Shown piece after piece: positions 31,964-42,300 of a DNA stretch of 64,000 nt; position 1 is the first letter of the stretch, and every line of letters begins with the position of its first letter. Below the pieces are notes generated by a model. It made no database searches. It was not told the origin of the DNA and saw only the letters and a list, made by a program, of their open reading frames with translations. Source of the DNA: Adineta ricciae (taxonomy: Eukaryota; Rotifera; Eurotatoria; Adinetida; Adinetidae). A program made the position numbers and the translations under genes. Location: contig CAJNOJ010000432.1 in NCBI GenBank assembly GCA_905250025.1, forward strand, positions 9,082 to 73,081, given 5' to 3'.

Positions 31964-32884
31964 ATGGATGTCGAATCACGAAAAGTGATCGTGATCGCCG
32001 GTGGTACTGGTGGCATTGGTCGACATATTGTCGATGGGATTGTGGCTGCAAAGAAATACACGGTGAAAGTCTTCTCTCGACAAGATCCTTCATCATTAGT
32101 TGATATGACAGTCAAAGGAGTGATAGTGGTTAAAGTCGATTATGCTGATCGTGATTTACTCGTAAAGGAGTTACAAGGTGTTCACACAGTCATTGTTACG
32201 CTTATTTCATTAGATGATTCGTGTGTTCAAGCGCAGATCAATTTGCTCAATGCAGCACTGGAAGCGAAAGTCAAACGAATAGCCCCGTCAGAGTGGACTG
32301 GTCACCATGATGAAAATACAGTGATAGAACTGTATCGACGACTTAAAGTACCTGTTCGAGAGAAAATTAAAGCAGCTGGCATAGAATACACTGTGTTTAT
32401 GATCGGTCTTTTGATGGACTATTTTGCATCACCTCAAACAGCAAGTAAATCGATAGGTTCCCTCGTTATTGGTGTAGACTTTAACAAATGTGTAGCAAGT
32501 ATTACCAGCTCAGGTGATGAACCGTTTTGCCTTACTCGAGCTGATGATGTTGGTAAATTCGTTGCTGCTGCTCTCGAGCTCGACAAATGGAATGAAAACT
32601 CAGGCATTGTCGGAAGTCGAACAACTTGGAATGAAATCATCAAGCTGGGTGAGAAGATCAGAGGAACCAAGTTCCATGTGCAATACACCTCCGCTGACGA
32701 AGCAGCCAGATTGATCGATACCATGACCGATAACGTTCTTGAAAAACTGATTCATCAAGTCTATTTAGGAATCGTACGAGGCGAATTTGATTTTGAAGCC
32801 ACGTTAAACAACATATGTCCAGAAATCAAACCAACCACTATCGAACAATTTCTTATGGAATCATGGACTGATTATCAAGGATAA
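31964..32884 (+). CDS. NmrA/isoflavone-reductase-like NAD(P)-binding protein, copy 2
   Basis: 306 residues, colinear with 22149-23069. The GGTGGIG cofactor motif is unchanged, and about ten conservative substitutions are seen (for example S to A in the DY-A-DRD segment, Q to H in WTGHHDEN). Both copies look functional. A poly-A signal (AATAAA) occurs about 45 bp after the stop, as in copy 1. Confidence 0.8.
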   Translation: MDVESRKVIVIAGGTGGIGRHIVDGIVAAKKYTVKVFSRQDPSSLVDMTVKGVIVVKVDYADRDLLVKELQGVHTVIVTLISLDDSCVQAQINLLNAALEAKVKRIAPSEWTGHHDENTVIELYRRLKVPVREKIKAAGIEYTVFMIGLLMDYFASPQTASKSIGSLVIGVDFNKCVASITSSGDEPFCLTRADDVGKFVAAALELDKWNENSGIVGSRTTWNEIIKLGEKIRGTKFHVQYTSADEAARLIDTMTDNVLEKLIHQVYLGIVRGEFDFEATLNNICPEIKPTTIEQFLMESWTDYQG

Positions 32885-34755
32885 ACTATCCGTGTTAACT
32901 CTTGAAAAGAATAAAAACCCTCAATAAATTGAATTGACTCTTCTTCAGCAAAATATCTATCCGCAGCAACATGATGAATAACATATTTTCTAATTTCTCA
33001 TGTAAATTTGTTAATTTAATACAAAGCATGTGCTGAAAACGCAAAAAAAGAACGGGGTAGAAGAAAAATTATCGCATAACTTCATCCTATATACCACATT
33101 CGACATTAGAAAACAAAGTAGTTTGAGTTTGTTCTCGTTCTTCGCTCAATTTTGAATGTTTTAATATGACAGACACAATCGATACGTTATAAACGAGTGA
33201 AATACATTAGTCATATTCATCAAGTGTATACTACACAAATATATAGCTGATTTGTCTGTGATAATGAGCAACTTATGGATGTACGTTATATCCTTAATTA
33301 ATAAAAGTATTTTGTAGTCAAGATATAGTTGACGACAATGTTTCTAGTCAAGCTTTACTAAATTGGATCAGAGATTGAAAAACTGATAAAGAGTGTGACA
33401 AATGAACGTGTTGCTGCCTCGTTGATTATATAGGCACTTCAATCGTTCGAAACGGGACCAAATTACGAGTAATAGGACAACCAAAAGGAATTGGTCTGTG
33501 CGCAGCTAATGGAGCAACTAGAATAGAAGCGGACATATCGTTGCTTTTCTGTTGAGTTTTGTCGTAATAAAAGACGCTTTTTGTTTTACAGGCTTTCAAG
33601 AAAATTCTTCCTGAAACAAATTAGTTTTTCGCTAAAGGTTAAAATTATCTGAGAGTAAATAATATATCCGTATATGGGCTTAGAGTCAGTATAGAATCAC
33701 ATAATTCTCCATATAATCAATGGAAACCCGGTATCAGTTACTTCTGCTTCGAGACTGTTGCATTTTTTTTCTGTCTCATATGTAGTTCAATGGAAACCAG
33801 AAATTGATGAAGTTCAGCTCTAGATGAAAGCCATTGAATCTACTCTTCAACATAAATAATTCAACAGGCTCTATTATTGATTTAGACGAGTTTGTAGGGC
33901 AGCAATAGATTGTTTATCATATAATAAAAAAAAAACTGTTTCGTGCCAAATTAAAGCAAAAATTGGTACTGTGGCCTTGCTTTCGACGCCTCTCAGTTTT
34001 CCCTAAAGGTGAAGATGTAGCTATTGAGGAGAGAACTCTTATCTATGTGCGACGAATTTTTCTCCGAAGATTTTTGTTGTTAAAATGATATTTGGAGAAA
34101 GATATGTGATATTTCAATCGTTGGAAGCCTTATTTATTTGACAAACTTCATTAATTAATCAATATGCAAAAGTTAAAAGTACATCAAACAAAAAGAATCA
34201 CTTCGTTCACAATCAATTTAACTATTGCAGTAACTTCAGCCGTCAAAATTAGAATAAATGAGTCTTCAAAAATCACTAGCAGTGTCTAGCATTAAATCTC
34301 TAAATTTTCTTGACGAAAGACTATTTCATTCCATAGTTTATTAGTTAGATAGTATATTATTACATAAAATATATTGAAATGTGTAACCCTTGTATTACGC
34401 AGACGTGCTTTACCGCCATCTGTCTATACCCCCTTAATAGAACCGATAAAAATGAGGCAGCCTAATAGTATATACGTCGCGTATAGAGATCTACAAGCTC
34501 GAATAATGGAAATTCGAACATCTTGAAATTCATCTCATTATTTAAGAGTCATAATTTGGGTCTCTGTCCTCGATCACGGTAGTAGGTCGATTTGTGATTT
34601 TACTTTTGTGACCACTCTCGATATCTTCTCGCGAATAAAACACAATAGAAAAACCATACAAAGCATTCATTTGTTGACGACGTCAGCTAAGACAAAGATC
34701 GAATACATATACATATAGAAAAATAGTTTCGTCACATTTGTCATTTCTATTGAGC
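32885..34755. other. Long spacer downstream of the reductase, copy 2, with an extra segment
   Basis: Matches 23070-24745 except for an insertion of roughly 170 bp at about 34227-34400, which has no counterpart near 24383 in copy 1. The inserted DNA is AT-rich and non-coding. Nothing else recognised. Confidence 0.5.
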
Positions 34756-35379
34756 ATGAACGATTCGTCCTTTAATTTTGTTAATCTCTGTGATGAGATA
34801 TTACTCGCTATTTACAATAAACTGGATAACATGGATGTATTATATTCACTTATAGGCGTCAATGGGAAACTCGATAGATTAGCTCGAGATATAGCATTTA
34901 CACAATGTGTTGATTTGTCAAGAATATTATCAAATGAAAAGAATAATCTCAGAAAAAACTCGATAATTGATCGATTTTGTTTCCATGTGTTACCTCAAAT
35001 TCACGACCATATTCAATCTCTTACTCTTGATGCACTATTAATAGATCGCATCCTTCATCTTACTTCTTATCCTAAACTTCATCAACTAACTCTTCTTAAT
35101 GTTCAATTTGAAATGGCATCTCGTATTTTTGATGGTATGTCATACCTTGTTTTCTATGTCAGTTAATTCTTATTCAATATTTAGACAAGTCATCGTTTAT
35201 TACGTTGTTTGAAAACCAAATTTCACATCTGACTGTAATGTTTTCTGATAAAAGCGGTGGTGAACGTATAAAGGAATTATTCACAAATATTTTCGACAAT
35301 ATTTTAATACTCTGTCCAAAGTTAATTTATCTCAACTTTCATTCGCAAGATGTTTGTACAGATATATCAAGACCTTTTC
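34756..35379 (+). CDS. F-box/LRR-like protein, copy 2, cut by an assembly gap
   Basis: Exons 34756-35134 and 35185-35379, separated by a 50-nt intron (GTATGT...TTTAG). Colinear with 24746-25369 with several substitutions (for example I to F in the first line and D to H in the FHVLPQ segment). Ends at the N at 35380. The sequence right of the N matches the other haplotype, not this one, at the one informative site (CTGACTG here, CTCACTG at 25219 and in the right-hand contig). Confidence 0.75.
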
Positions 35380-35380
35380 N
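35380..35380. other. Single N: scaffold join with an unmerged overlap
   Basis: The 220 bases after the N repeat the 220 bases before it (35160-35379) almost exactly. This is what is left when overlapping contigs are abutted instead of merged. Confidence 0.9.
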
Positions 35381-36837
35381 CAGTTAATTCTTATTCAATA
35401 TTTAGACAAGTCATCGTTTATTACGTTGTTTGAAAACCAAATTTCACATCTCACTGTAATGTTTTCTGATAAAAGCGGTGGTGAACGTATAAAGGAATTA
35501 TTCACAAATATTTTCGACAATATTTTAATACTCTGTCCAAAGTTAATTTATCTCAACTTTCATTCGCAAGATGTTTGTACAGATATATCAAGACCTTTTC
35601 TAACTGTTCCATCTACTGCATGTTACTTGTCAAATATCGTTCATCTGAATATTGGAGTCTGTAGTTTTGACGACTGTCTTTGTTTACTTAATGGATACTT
35701 TACTCAATTGCAAACATTGATTGTCAAGATTGGTCACATTATTGATACATCAAAGATCATAAGAAATTCGGTAAAATCTCTTAAATTGTAGTCAAATATC
35801 TCCGTGTTCGTTCTTGATTGAGTTACTTACAAGGGGGAAAATGCGAGACTTCAGACTTCATCCGTACTTCAGGTATTATATCTTAAGTGAACGCAAGTTT
35901 TGCCTTTTCGCCCTTTGTTACTTACGATTGGTACGAAGGGATACAGACAACAGATTCAGCCATTTCAACTTGATATGATTAAAGGTTTCTTTTTTAGAAG
36001 ACAGTATCTGATCTCAAATGTTTCTCGTTGACTTCCTTCCATCGAACAGATGAATATGATACTCAAGTTTTACCATTATTACATCGTATGTTACAATTAG
36101 AAGAATTAACATTATCTCTTGTTGTCGATGGTCGAACTTCATTGATTGACGGTACGCATTTGGTTGATAATATTCTCAATAAACTATCGTATTTACAAGT
36201 ATTTATCTTCAATATTATCACAGAATACGTTAGAATAGATGAAGAACTTTTACCAACACTCGATGAGATAAAACGTCCATTGGTTGAAATGGGATTTGAT
36301 GTTAATTGTTATATTGACTATAATGAATTTTATAAGTGTCAATGCCATATTTATTCGCTTCCAGTTACTATAGATGCTATGCATATACATTCTGGTAAAT
36401 TTCAGGGTGGTTTATTTATGACTGTTCGTGAGTTATATCTAAAAGATCTTGTTCGTTCATTTGAACATGTGTTTTTTGCTCAAATTGCTCAAGCTTTTCC
36501 ATTACTAAAGAAATTAACGATATTCAATAGAAACAAATTAATACAGCAACAAGCTAAATGTGAATCAACAGCGTCAACTATTGAATTTTCTCATCTTGTG
36601 ATACTCAATGTCGCTATGTCACATATTGATTATGCGAAACAATTTCTTTTCGACTTTAATACATGTCTACCTTCTCTCAATAGACTTCATATTAAATATG
36701 AAGATTTAGTGATTGTAACAGAGAATTTTACAAACAAAAATGCTTACAGCAATTGTTCAAAATTGCAACATATTATTTTGAACTCAATACCAACTGTATA
36801 TCCACACAATTTTTACCTTTATTTTCCGTTGTTGTGA
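35381..36837 (+). CDS. F-box/LRR-like protein, exons 2 and 3
   Basis: Begins inside the intron. Exon 2 is 35406-35770, ending at a phase-0 donor (GTAAAA); exon 3 is 35998-36837, after a TTTTTTAG acceptor. Exon 3 starts with a DLKCFSL motif and continues with leucine-rich repeats (LPLLHRMLQLEELTLSL and similar) to the TGA at 36835-36837. It completes the gene whose first exon is at 24746-25124. The 227-nt second intron is unusually long for this genome because it contains a short inverted-repeat element at 35831-35916. No lesion is seen, so the complete gene is probably functional. Confidence 0.75.
35831..35916. mobile_element. 86-bp MITE-like element with a 9-bp target duplication
   Basis: Flanked by perfect 9-bp direct repeats GTTACTTAC (35822-35830 and 35917-35925). 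The ends are imperfect inverted repeats (AAGGGGGAAAATGCG against AAAGGGCGAAAAGGC read inward from the right). It shares the AAGGGGGAAAA terminus and the GACTTC/GTACTTC words with the 584-bp element at 12735-13318. A 9-bp duplication is typical of Mutator-like elements. It lies wholly within an F-box gene intron. Confidence 0.7.
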
Positions 36838-37649
36838 ATAAAAGAAGTTATTTGTTCATTGCTAATATTTTGTGCATGTATGAATAAAACAAGATATATT
36901 TTCATTGAAAATCTCTACCTGTATTCATGAGAGATGTATTCTTTTCAATGATTACATAGAGGATGTGAATGTGAGTTAAGAAAGAAACAGGTGATTGTAC
37001 GATTCTGAAACTTCCAGAGTCTGGTAGATCCTTGTACGCAAAATACCATGTATTCTTCTAGACAAAATTGCACGTTTTGAACTTGATTGTTATATCTCTT
37101 GATTCTGATGACTCCAAGTGCTCCAGGCGACTATAAGAGCTTTCAGAGATACTTCGGAATGAGCCATTTTCCTTTGAAATGAGTTGTAAGACTCGAATCC
37201 ACACCCTCACCCTCAAGGAATTGATGTGTGCTCTTTCGAACTAGTTCTACATCTAATCGTCGATATATCAGACAACTTTCTCACTAGCACTTCGTCTGCT
37301 CAACTATCGTGTTATATAATTTATCATTGAGCCAAGTTGGTGAAGTAAAAGAAACGTTTTCTGAATATATAACATATCTATCGATGTTTTTCAGTCAAAG
37401 ACAATATCGTTATGATGGAAAAAATCATTTCCTCACGCACAATATAAAGTGTTTCGTCAGCTTGTGAAAGAAGACTTAAAGTTTCACGGTTGATTACATT
37501 CATCCCTCCTTATTTCTTATCTTTTTTCAAAAAAAAATAGAGACCTCTGTCGAGATGATAACGATTAGCAGATACTCGCATACCAATGATTTATCTTCTT
37601 ACTCATAGTAGATATAAATATAATTTCACTATTTCAATACCCGAAGTCC
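36838..37649. other. Intergenic, nothing recognised
   Basis: AATAAA words occur at 36838 and 36883 just after the F-box stop and are likely poly-A signals. A minus-strand stretch near 37180-37250 has a TTCGAGTC word and tRNA-like features but does not fold into a cloverleaf. No gene seen. Confidence 0.4.
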
Positions 37650-38818
37650 ATGTTACTCGCTGACTCTCTCATTCGATTTTTACAGAGATTAAGTTTAATT
37701 CTTTTGTTAACAACTATCAGTATTCCTCTATGGTATGGCTCAACTAATTCTCAATATATTTTCATACGTGTTGTACATTCCCTACTGACAGTAAAACATT
37801 CTTTCATATCTGATGCAACTCGACCAACATTGAGTACGGAATTTCGTGCGTTTGAAAATTTAATTCGTATTCGGCCAATTCCGAAATATGATCCATTAGC
37901 CGATGCTCTTACTTTACTGAAAGATATGCGTACGAAATCTGTGATATCTGATCTCATTCCCAAGCCATCGCAATGTCGAATTGCCGAGGAAATCTTTGAA
38001 CACAATGGACATTCTGTCGAAACTTACTGGATTGACAATTCGATTCGAAAGTCTCGAAAACATTCCGATAAATTATTTCTTTTCTTACACGGCGGCGGAT
38101 ATTTAATCGGAAATATTCATAGTAAATTCCGTTTTTATTGAAAATATGTAACTCACTTGACATTTATTTAGGCTACAGTGGTTTCGAATGCGAATTATCC
38201 CGAATATTCAATGGGACAATTCTCCATGTGGAATATCGTCTTAGTCCTGAACACCTTGTTCCTGCTGCTGTCAAGGATACAGTATCAGTTTATCAAAGTT
38301 TGCTTCGTCAGAATATTTTACCATCGCAGATTATTTTGATTGGTGATTCTGCTGGTGGTGGTCTCGCACTTCTCACCGTTCAGACTCTAATTGCACAAAA
38401 TGAGCAATTACCATGTGGTGTCATCGTTTTATCACCATGGACAGATTTGTCTGCGTCCGGTGACAGTTTTCATCGTAATCGTGAAGCTGATTTGTTATTT
38501 ACTCATGATGATGTTCGCTGGGTTACCGCGCAAGTCTTGAATCTCAATCAATCTGCGAATGATCCTCACTACAGTCCGTTGTTTGGTTCGTTCAAAGGAT
38601 TTCCACCGATGTATATCAATGTAGGTACAAGTGAATTGCTGTATGATGATTCAAAGCGAGTTTTTCTCAAGGCAAAGGAAGCATATGTGAATGTAACATT
38701 TGAAGAAGGTTTGCATATGATGCATATCTATCCAATATTTTTTTCATTTTTTCCCGAAGCACAAATAACATTGAACAATATTAATCGTTGGATACAAAGA
38801 CTTTCTCAAGGAAATTAA
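37650..38818 (+). CDS. Alpha/beta hydrolase, HSL/bacterial-esterase type
   Basis: Exons 37650-38121 and 38172-38818 (50-nt phase-1 intron, GTAAAT...TTTAG), 372 residues. A hydrophobic N-terminal segment (LIRFLQRLSLILLLTTI) suggests a membrane anchor. The oxyanion-hole motif HGGGY is near residue 148. The nucleophile elbow GDSAGGG is near 215, with Ser as nucleophile. DPHYSPL and the strand LLYDDS supply the acidic region, and GLHMMHIYP supplies the His. This is the hormone-sensitive-lipase-like (GDXG) branch, which cleaves short or medium acyl esters. No partner in the neighbourhood reveals the substrate. It is closer in motifs to bacterial and fungal members than to vertebrate HSL (impression only). 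Confidence 0.8.
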
Positions 38819-39316
38819 AGTTTTAGAAGTGTTTTTTTTCCTTGTTTGATGTATTGATATTCTTTTAGGCGAATAAAAGAAAACTTTCTTTGAAGAAAGA
38901 TTGTTGTAAGATATTTTCCTGTTCTTCCGTTCATTCTCAACTAAACAGAAGTTCGTATGATTGTCATTATAAGTGTGATATTGAATATAGATAAACATTT
39001 GCATAAAACCCACTATGAAAAAGCACTGAAGATATAAATGGTCGATAAGATACTCGTAAAGTGCGCTTTGTTTCCCAGAAAGACTACCGCGTCGTGCAAC
39101 AGATTGAAGAGAGAGAACTGGGAAAAAACCCAAGGAAAAAGAGATGACGCCGTATATTTATTTCTTTGAATTTTCTTTTTGTGTCATTCTGCAGAGAAAA
39201 AAGTCGTTTCCGTTTTGCTCGACTGACTAAAAATAGTCTTTTAAACAACTAGTCACATAAAAATAGTCTTTTCTCGAAACTGTTCTTATATTCAATTCAC
39301 AATATCCGCGATTAAA
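38819..39316. promoter_or_regulatory. Upstream region of the giant helicase gene
   Basis: A direct repeat TAAAAATAGTCTTTT is found at 39228-39242 and 39258-39272, 30 bp apart and 45-90 bp before the ATG at 39317. It could be a tandem regulatory site or part of the 5' leader. Otherwise the stretch is non-coding. Confidence 0.35.
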
Positions 39317-42300
39317 ATGGCATCAAATACTCCATCGATTCAGTTGAGTGTTCGACTTGCTCCTCTTCCTGCATCGATTAATTCTGTAAAACTCGCTCAG
39401 GAACTTCATTTACCACGCCCATTACATATTAGTATTCAGAAAGATGGTTCTTGTGCATGGATCAATGGTTTTGTCTATCAAGAAGATGCAGATGAATTCG
39501 TCCGCCAATGGTCAGGTGCTACAATTCAAGGACAAATAATCGAATGTACTGTCTCGTCACGCCGAAATGAGCACACCGGTCCTTCTCAGACAGTTCGTAA
39601 ACCATTGGAGGCAGACGACGGATCGTTACCCAATCAACAGCACGGTTTTGAACGTTCCACACAGCCTAAACCTCGTTTTCCTGCTGAAAAAGATCAAGTT
39701 TCGAACATTGGAACTAATGTCGAAGCGAAAAATTCTCCTGATAGAAATCCATATATATTCAGAACCCAACGACCAAAGACAACAACAGGTAACTTGATTT
39801 ATTCTACCATAACCATCGCTTTGAAATCGGATATTTTGTTTTAGCCATACCCTCCACAACAAAATTATTGAAGGAGAAAGATGATGAACAAGATAGACGA
39901 CCCTTATGCCATTGGGCAAACAAAGGTGAATGTCGATATAATAGTGACACATGTAAATATCGTCATGAGCAATGTACGAATTATAAATCATGCGAAAACC
40001 GGGTATGCAAGTTAGGCCACTCAAAAGAACGAACTGCAAGAGTCGTGCAAAGCTCACATGAAAGAAATTTACTGCGTGATAGAAGAGATTCGTGTTCATC
40101 AACAAGCTCGAACACATCAATACAATCTACGAATACAAGAACAAATATGTGTCGTTATGAAATGAAATGCTTTAACATTGATTGCCGCTTTGAGCATCCC
40201 GATGGCTGGAATCCGTGTGTCGATGGAGAAAACTGTGAAGATTACGACTGTACGGCGAGTCATTCTTTCAAACGAAAAACAAAATGTCTTAGTGGTGGCA
40301 ATTGCAAGAATGCAGATTGTAAATTCTTACATCCAAAAGCTCGCGCGGAGCTGTGTCGTTTTCGTGCAAAATGCAAATTGTGGACTTGTCAGAAATTACA
40401 TCCAAATACTCGAGCTCGACGATGTGCCAATAAAGAAAAATGTACAAATCTCGGTTGTCTATGTTTACATCCGTTGGAGCGTAGTAAACTTCTTTGTTTA
40501 CTAGGAGCCGAATGTCGCGAAATTTCGTGCAAACTGACTCACCCGAATGAACGATCATCGATATGTGATCAACCCGATGCATGTCCAAACTTCAACTGTA
40601 CTCGCCTTCATCAACCAGAATGGAATCCGTGCGAAGACGGTAATGATTGTAAGGATTCACAATGTTTGAAAATTCATCCATCGGAACGTAAATTAAATCC
40701 GCAACAGACAAAAAGCAGAAATTTAAAAACTTTGGAACAAAGATTTAATGATCGTAAGAAGGCTTCGTTAACAATATTCTCTCATCGAGAGACATTTTGT
40801 AAACGTCTCGAACAGGAACATGTTTTGATTGTTACTGCAGAAACTGGTAGCGGTAAAAGTACACAATTACCTCAGTATGCTGTTGAACATTTCGGTTCAC
40901 TTGTTGTTTGCACTCAACCGCGTGCTGTTGCTGCTCTTTCATTGGCTCGTCGTGTTGCTGAAGAATTTGATGGACAATCAGTTGGTGAATCGGTTGGATA
41001 CCAAATCGGTCATGGCAATCGAGTGGCTGGATCAAAAATTATGTTCATGACAGATGCAGCATTGATTCGAGAAAGTCAACGTGATCCTGATTTGAAGCAT
41101 ATTCGCGTCTTAATCATAGACGAAGCGCATGAACGTTCGTTAAATACCGATATTGTTATTGGCATCTCGAAACTCCTGCTAGCAAAACGTCCCGATGATT
41201 TTTATGTTGTGATTGCGTCAGCAACGATTGATCCAAGTCGTTTTCTACAATTTTTCGGTCGTTCTACGAATACACCTCTGAAAGTCGAGGGCCGAGTATT
41301 TAAAGTAACCGATGCTGAAAAACCACCACCATCCGATTGCTCCGATCAGAAGTTCATCGTGTCGCATGTCGTTCCGTCTGTTCTTGAACTCTATCCACAA
41401 CACGAAGGACATACACTCGTTTTCCTCCCTGGCCAAAGTGAAATCGAACGAGCAATGAAAATCTTTAAATCTAAACTTCCCGACGATTGTGTTACACTTC
41501 CACTGTACGGTTCACAATCGCCAGAAGACCAAGAAAAAGTGATCAAATTTAACGAACTAGATAAACGAATGGTGGTTTTCTGTACGAATGTTGCTGAAAC
41601 TTCATTGACCATTGCAAATGTTCGATTGGTTATCGACTCTGGATTAGCAAAAGAAGCGCGTTACGATGCTAAACGTCGTTTGACTGTGATTGAAACTGTA
41701 CGTATTTCACGATCATCTGCTGATCAACGCAAAGGTCGAGCTGGACGAACTGCGCCAGGTCATTGCGTTCGTCTGTATGGAAATTCGGAATTAACACGAG
41801 CAAATATCGAACCAGAAATTCTCCGATCATCACTCGACCTTGTTCTTCTACAATTAGTACGCTTAAATCTTGATCCGAAAACTTTCCCATTCATGGATGC
41901 ACCACCCTTGGATGTCTTAAACAATTCTCTTGCTCTTCTTGCACAACTTCAATGCATGGACGATCAGCAAACGATCACGAAGAGAGGCGAATTGTTTACT
42001 GAGCTTTCCCTTGATCCTCGCCTAAGTTCGTTTATCGTCGATGTCTATTCCCAGTATAAAAGTCTATTGGGTGTCGTCGTCGCGATCGTGGCAATTCTAT
42101 CAGCACCGGGTACGATTTTTTTCATGGGCGGAGACAAAGAAGCAGCCAAAGCACGAGTGGCACTTCAAGCACAAAATCAGAAAAGCGATCTGATTCATTT
42201 ATATTCAGTTTACAATGATTGGGAAAATGCCGGCGGTAGACCAAACAAAGGAAAATGCTCAAAATGTGATAAAATAAGCCGATATTGTATATGTCGAATC

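Noticed and set aside
37180-37260. Minus-strand tRNA-like stretch with a TTCGAGTC word
   Set aside because: The T stem pairs poorly and no anticodon arm with a 7-nt loop can be formed; at best an old tRNA remnant.
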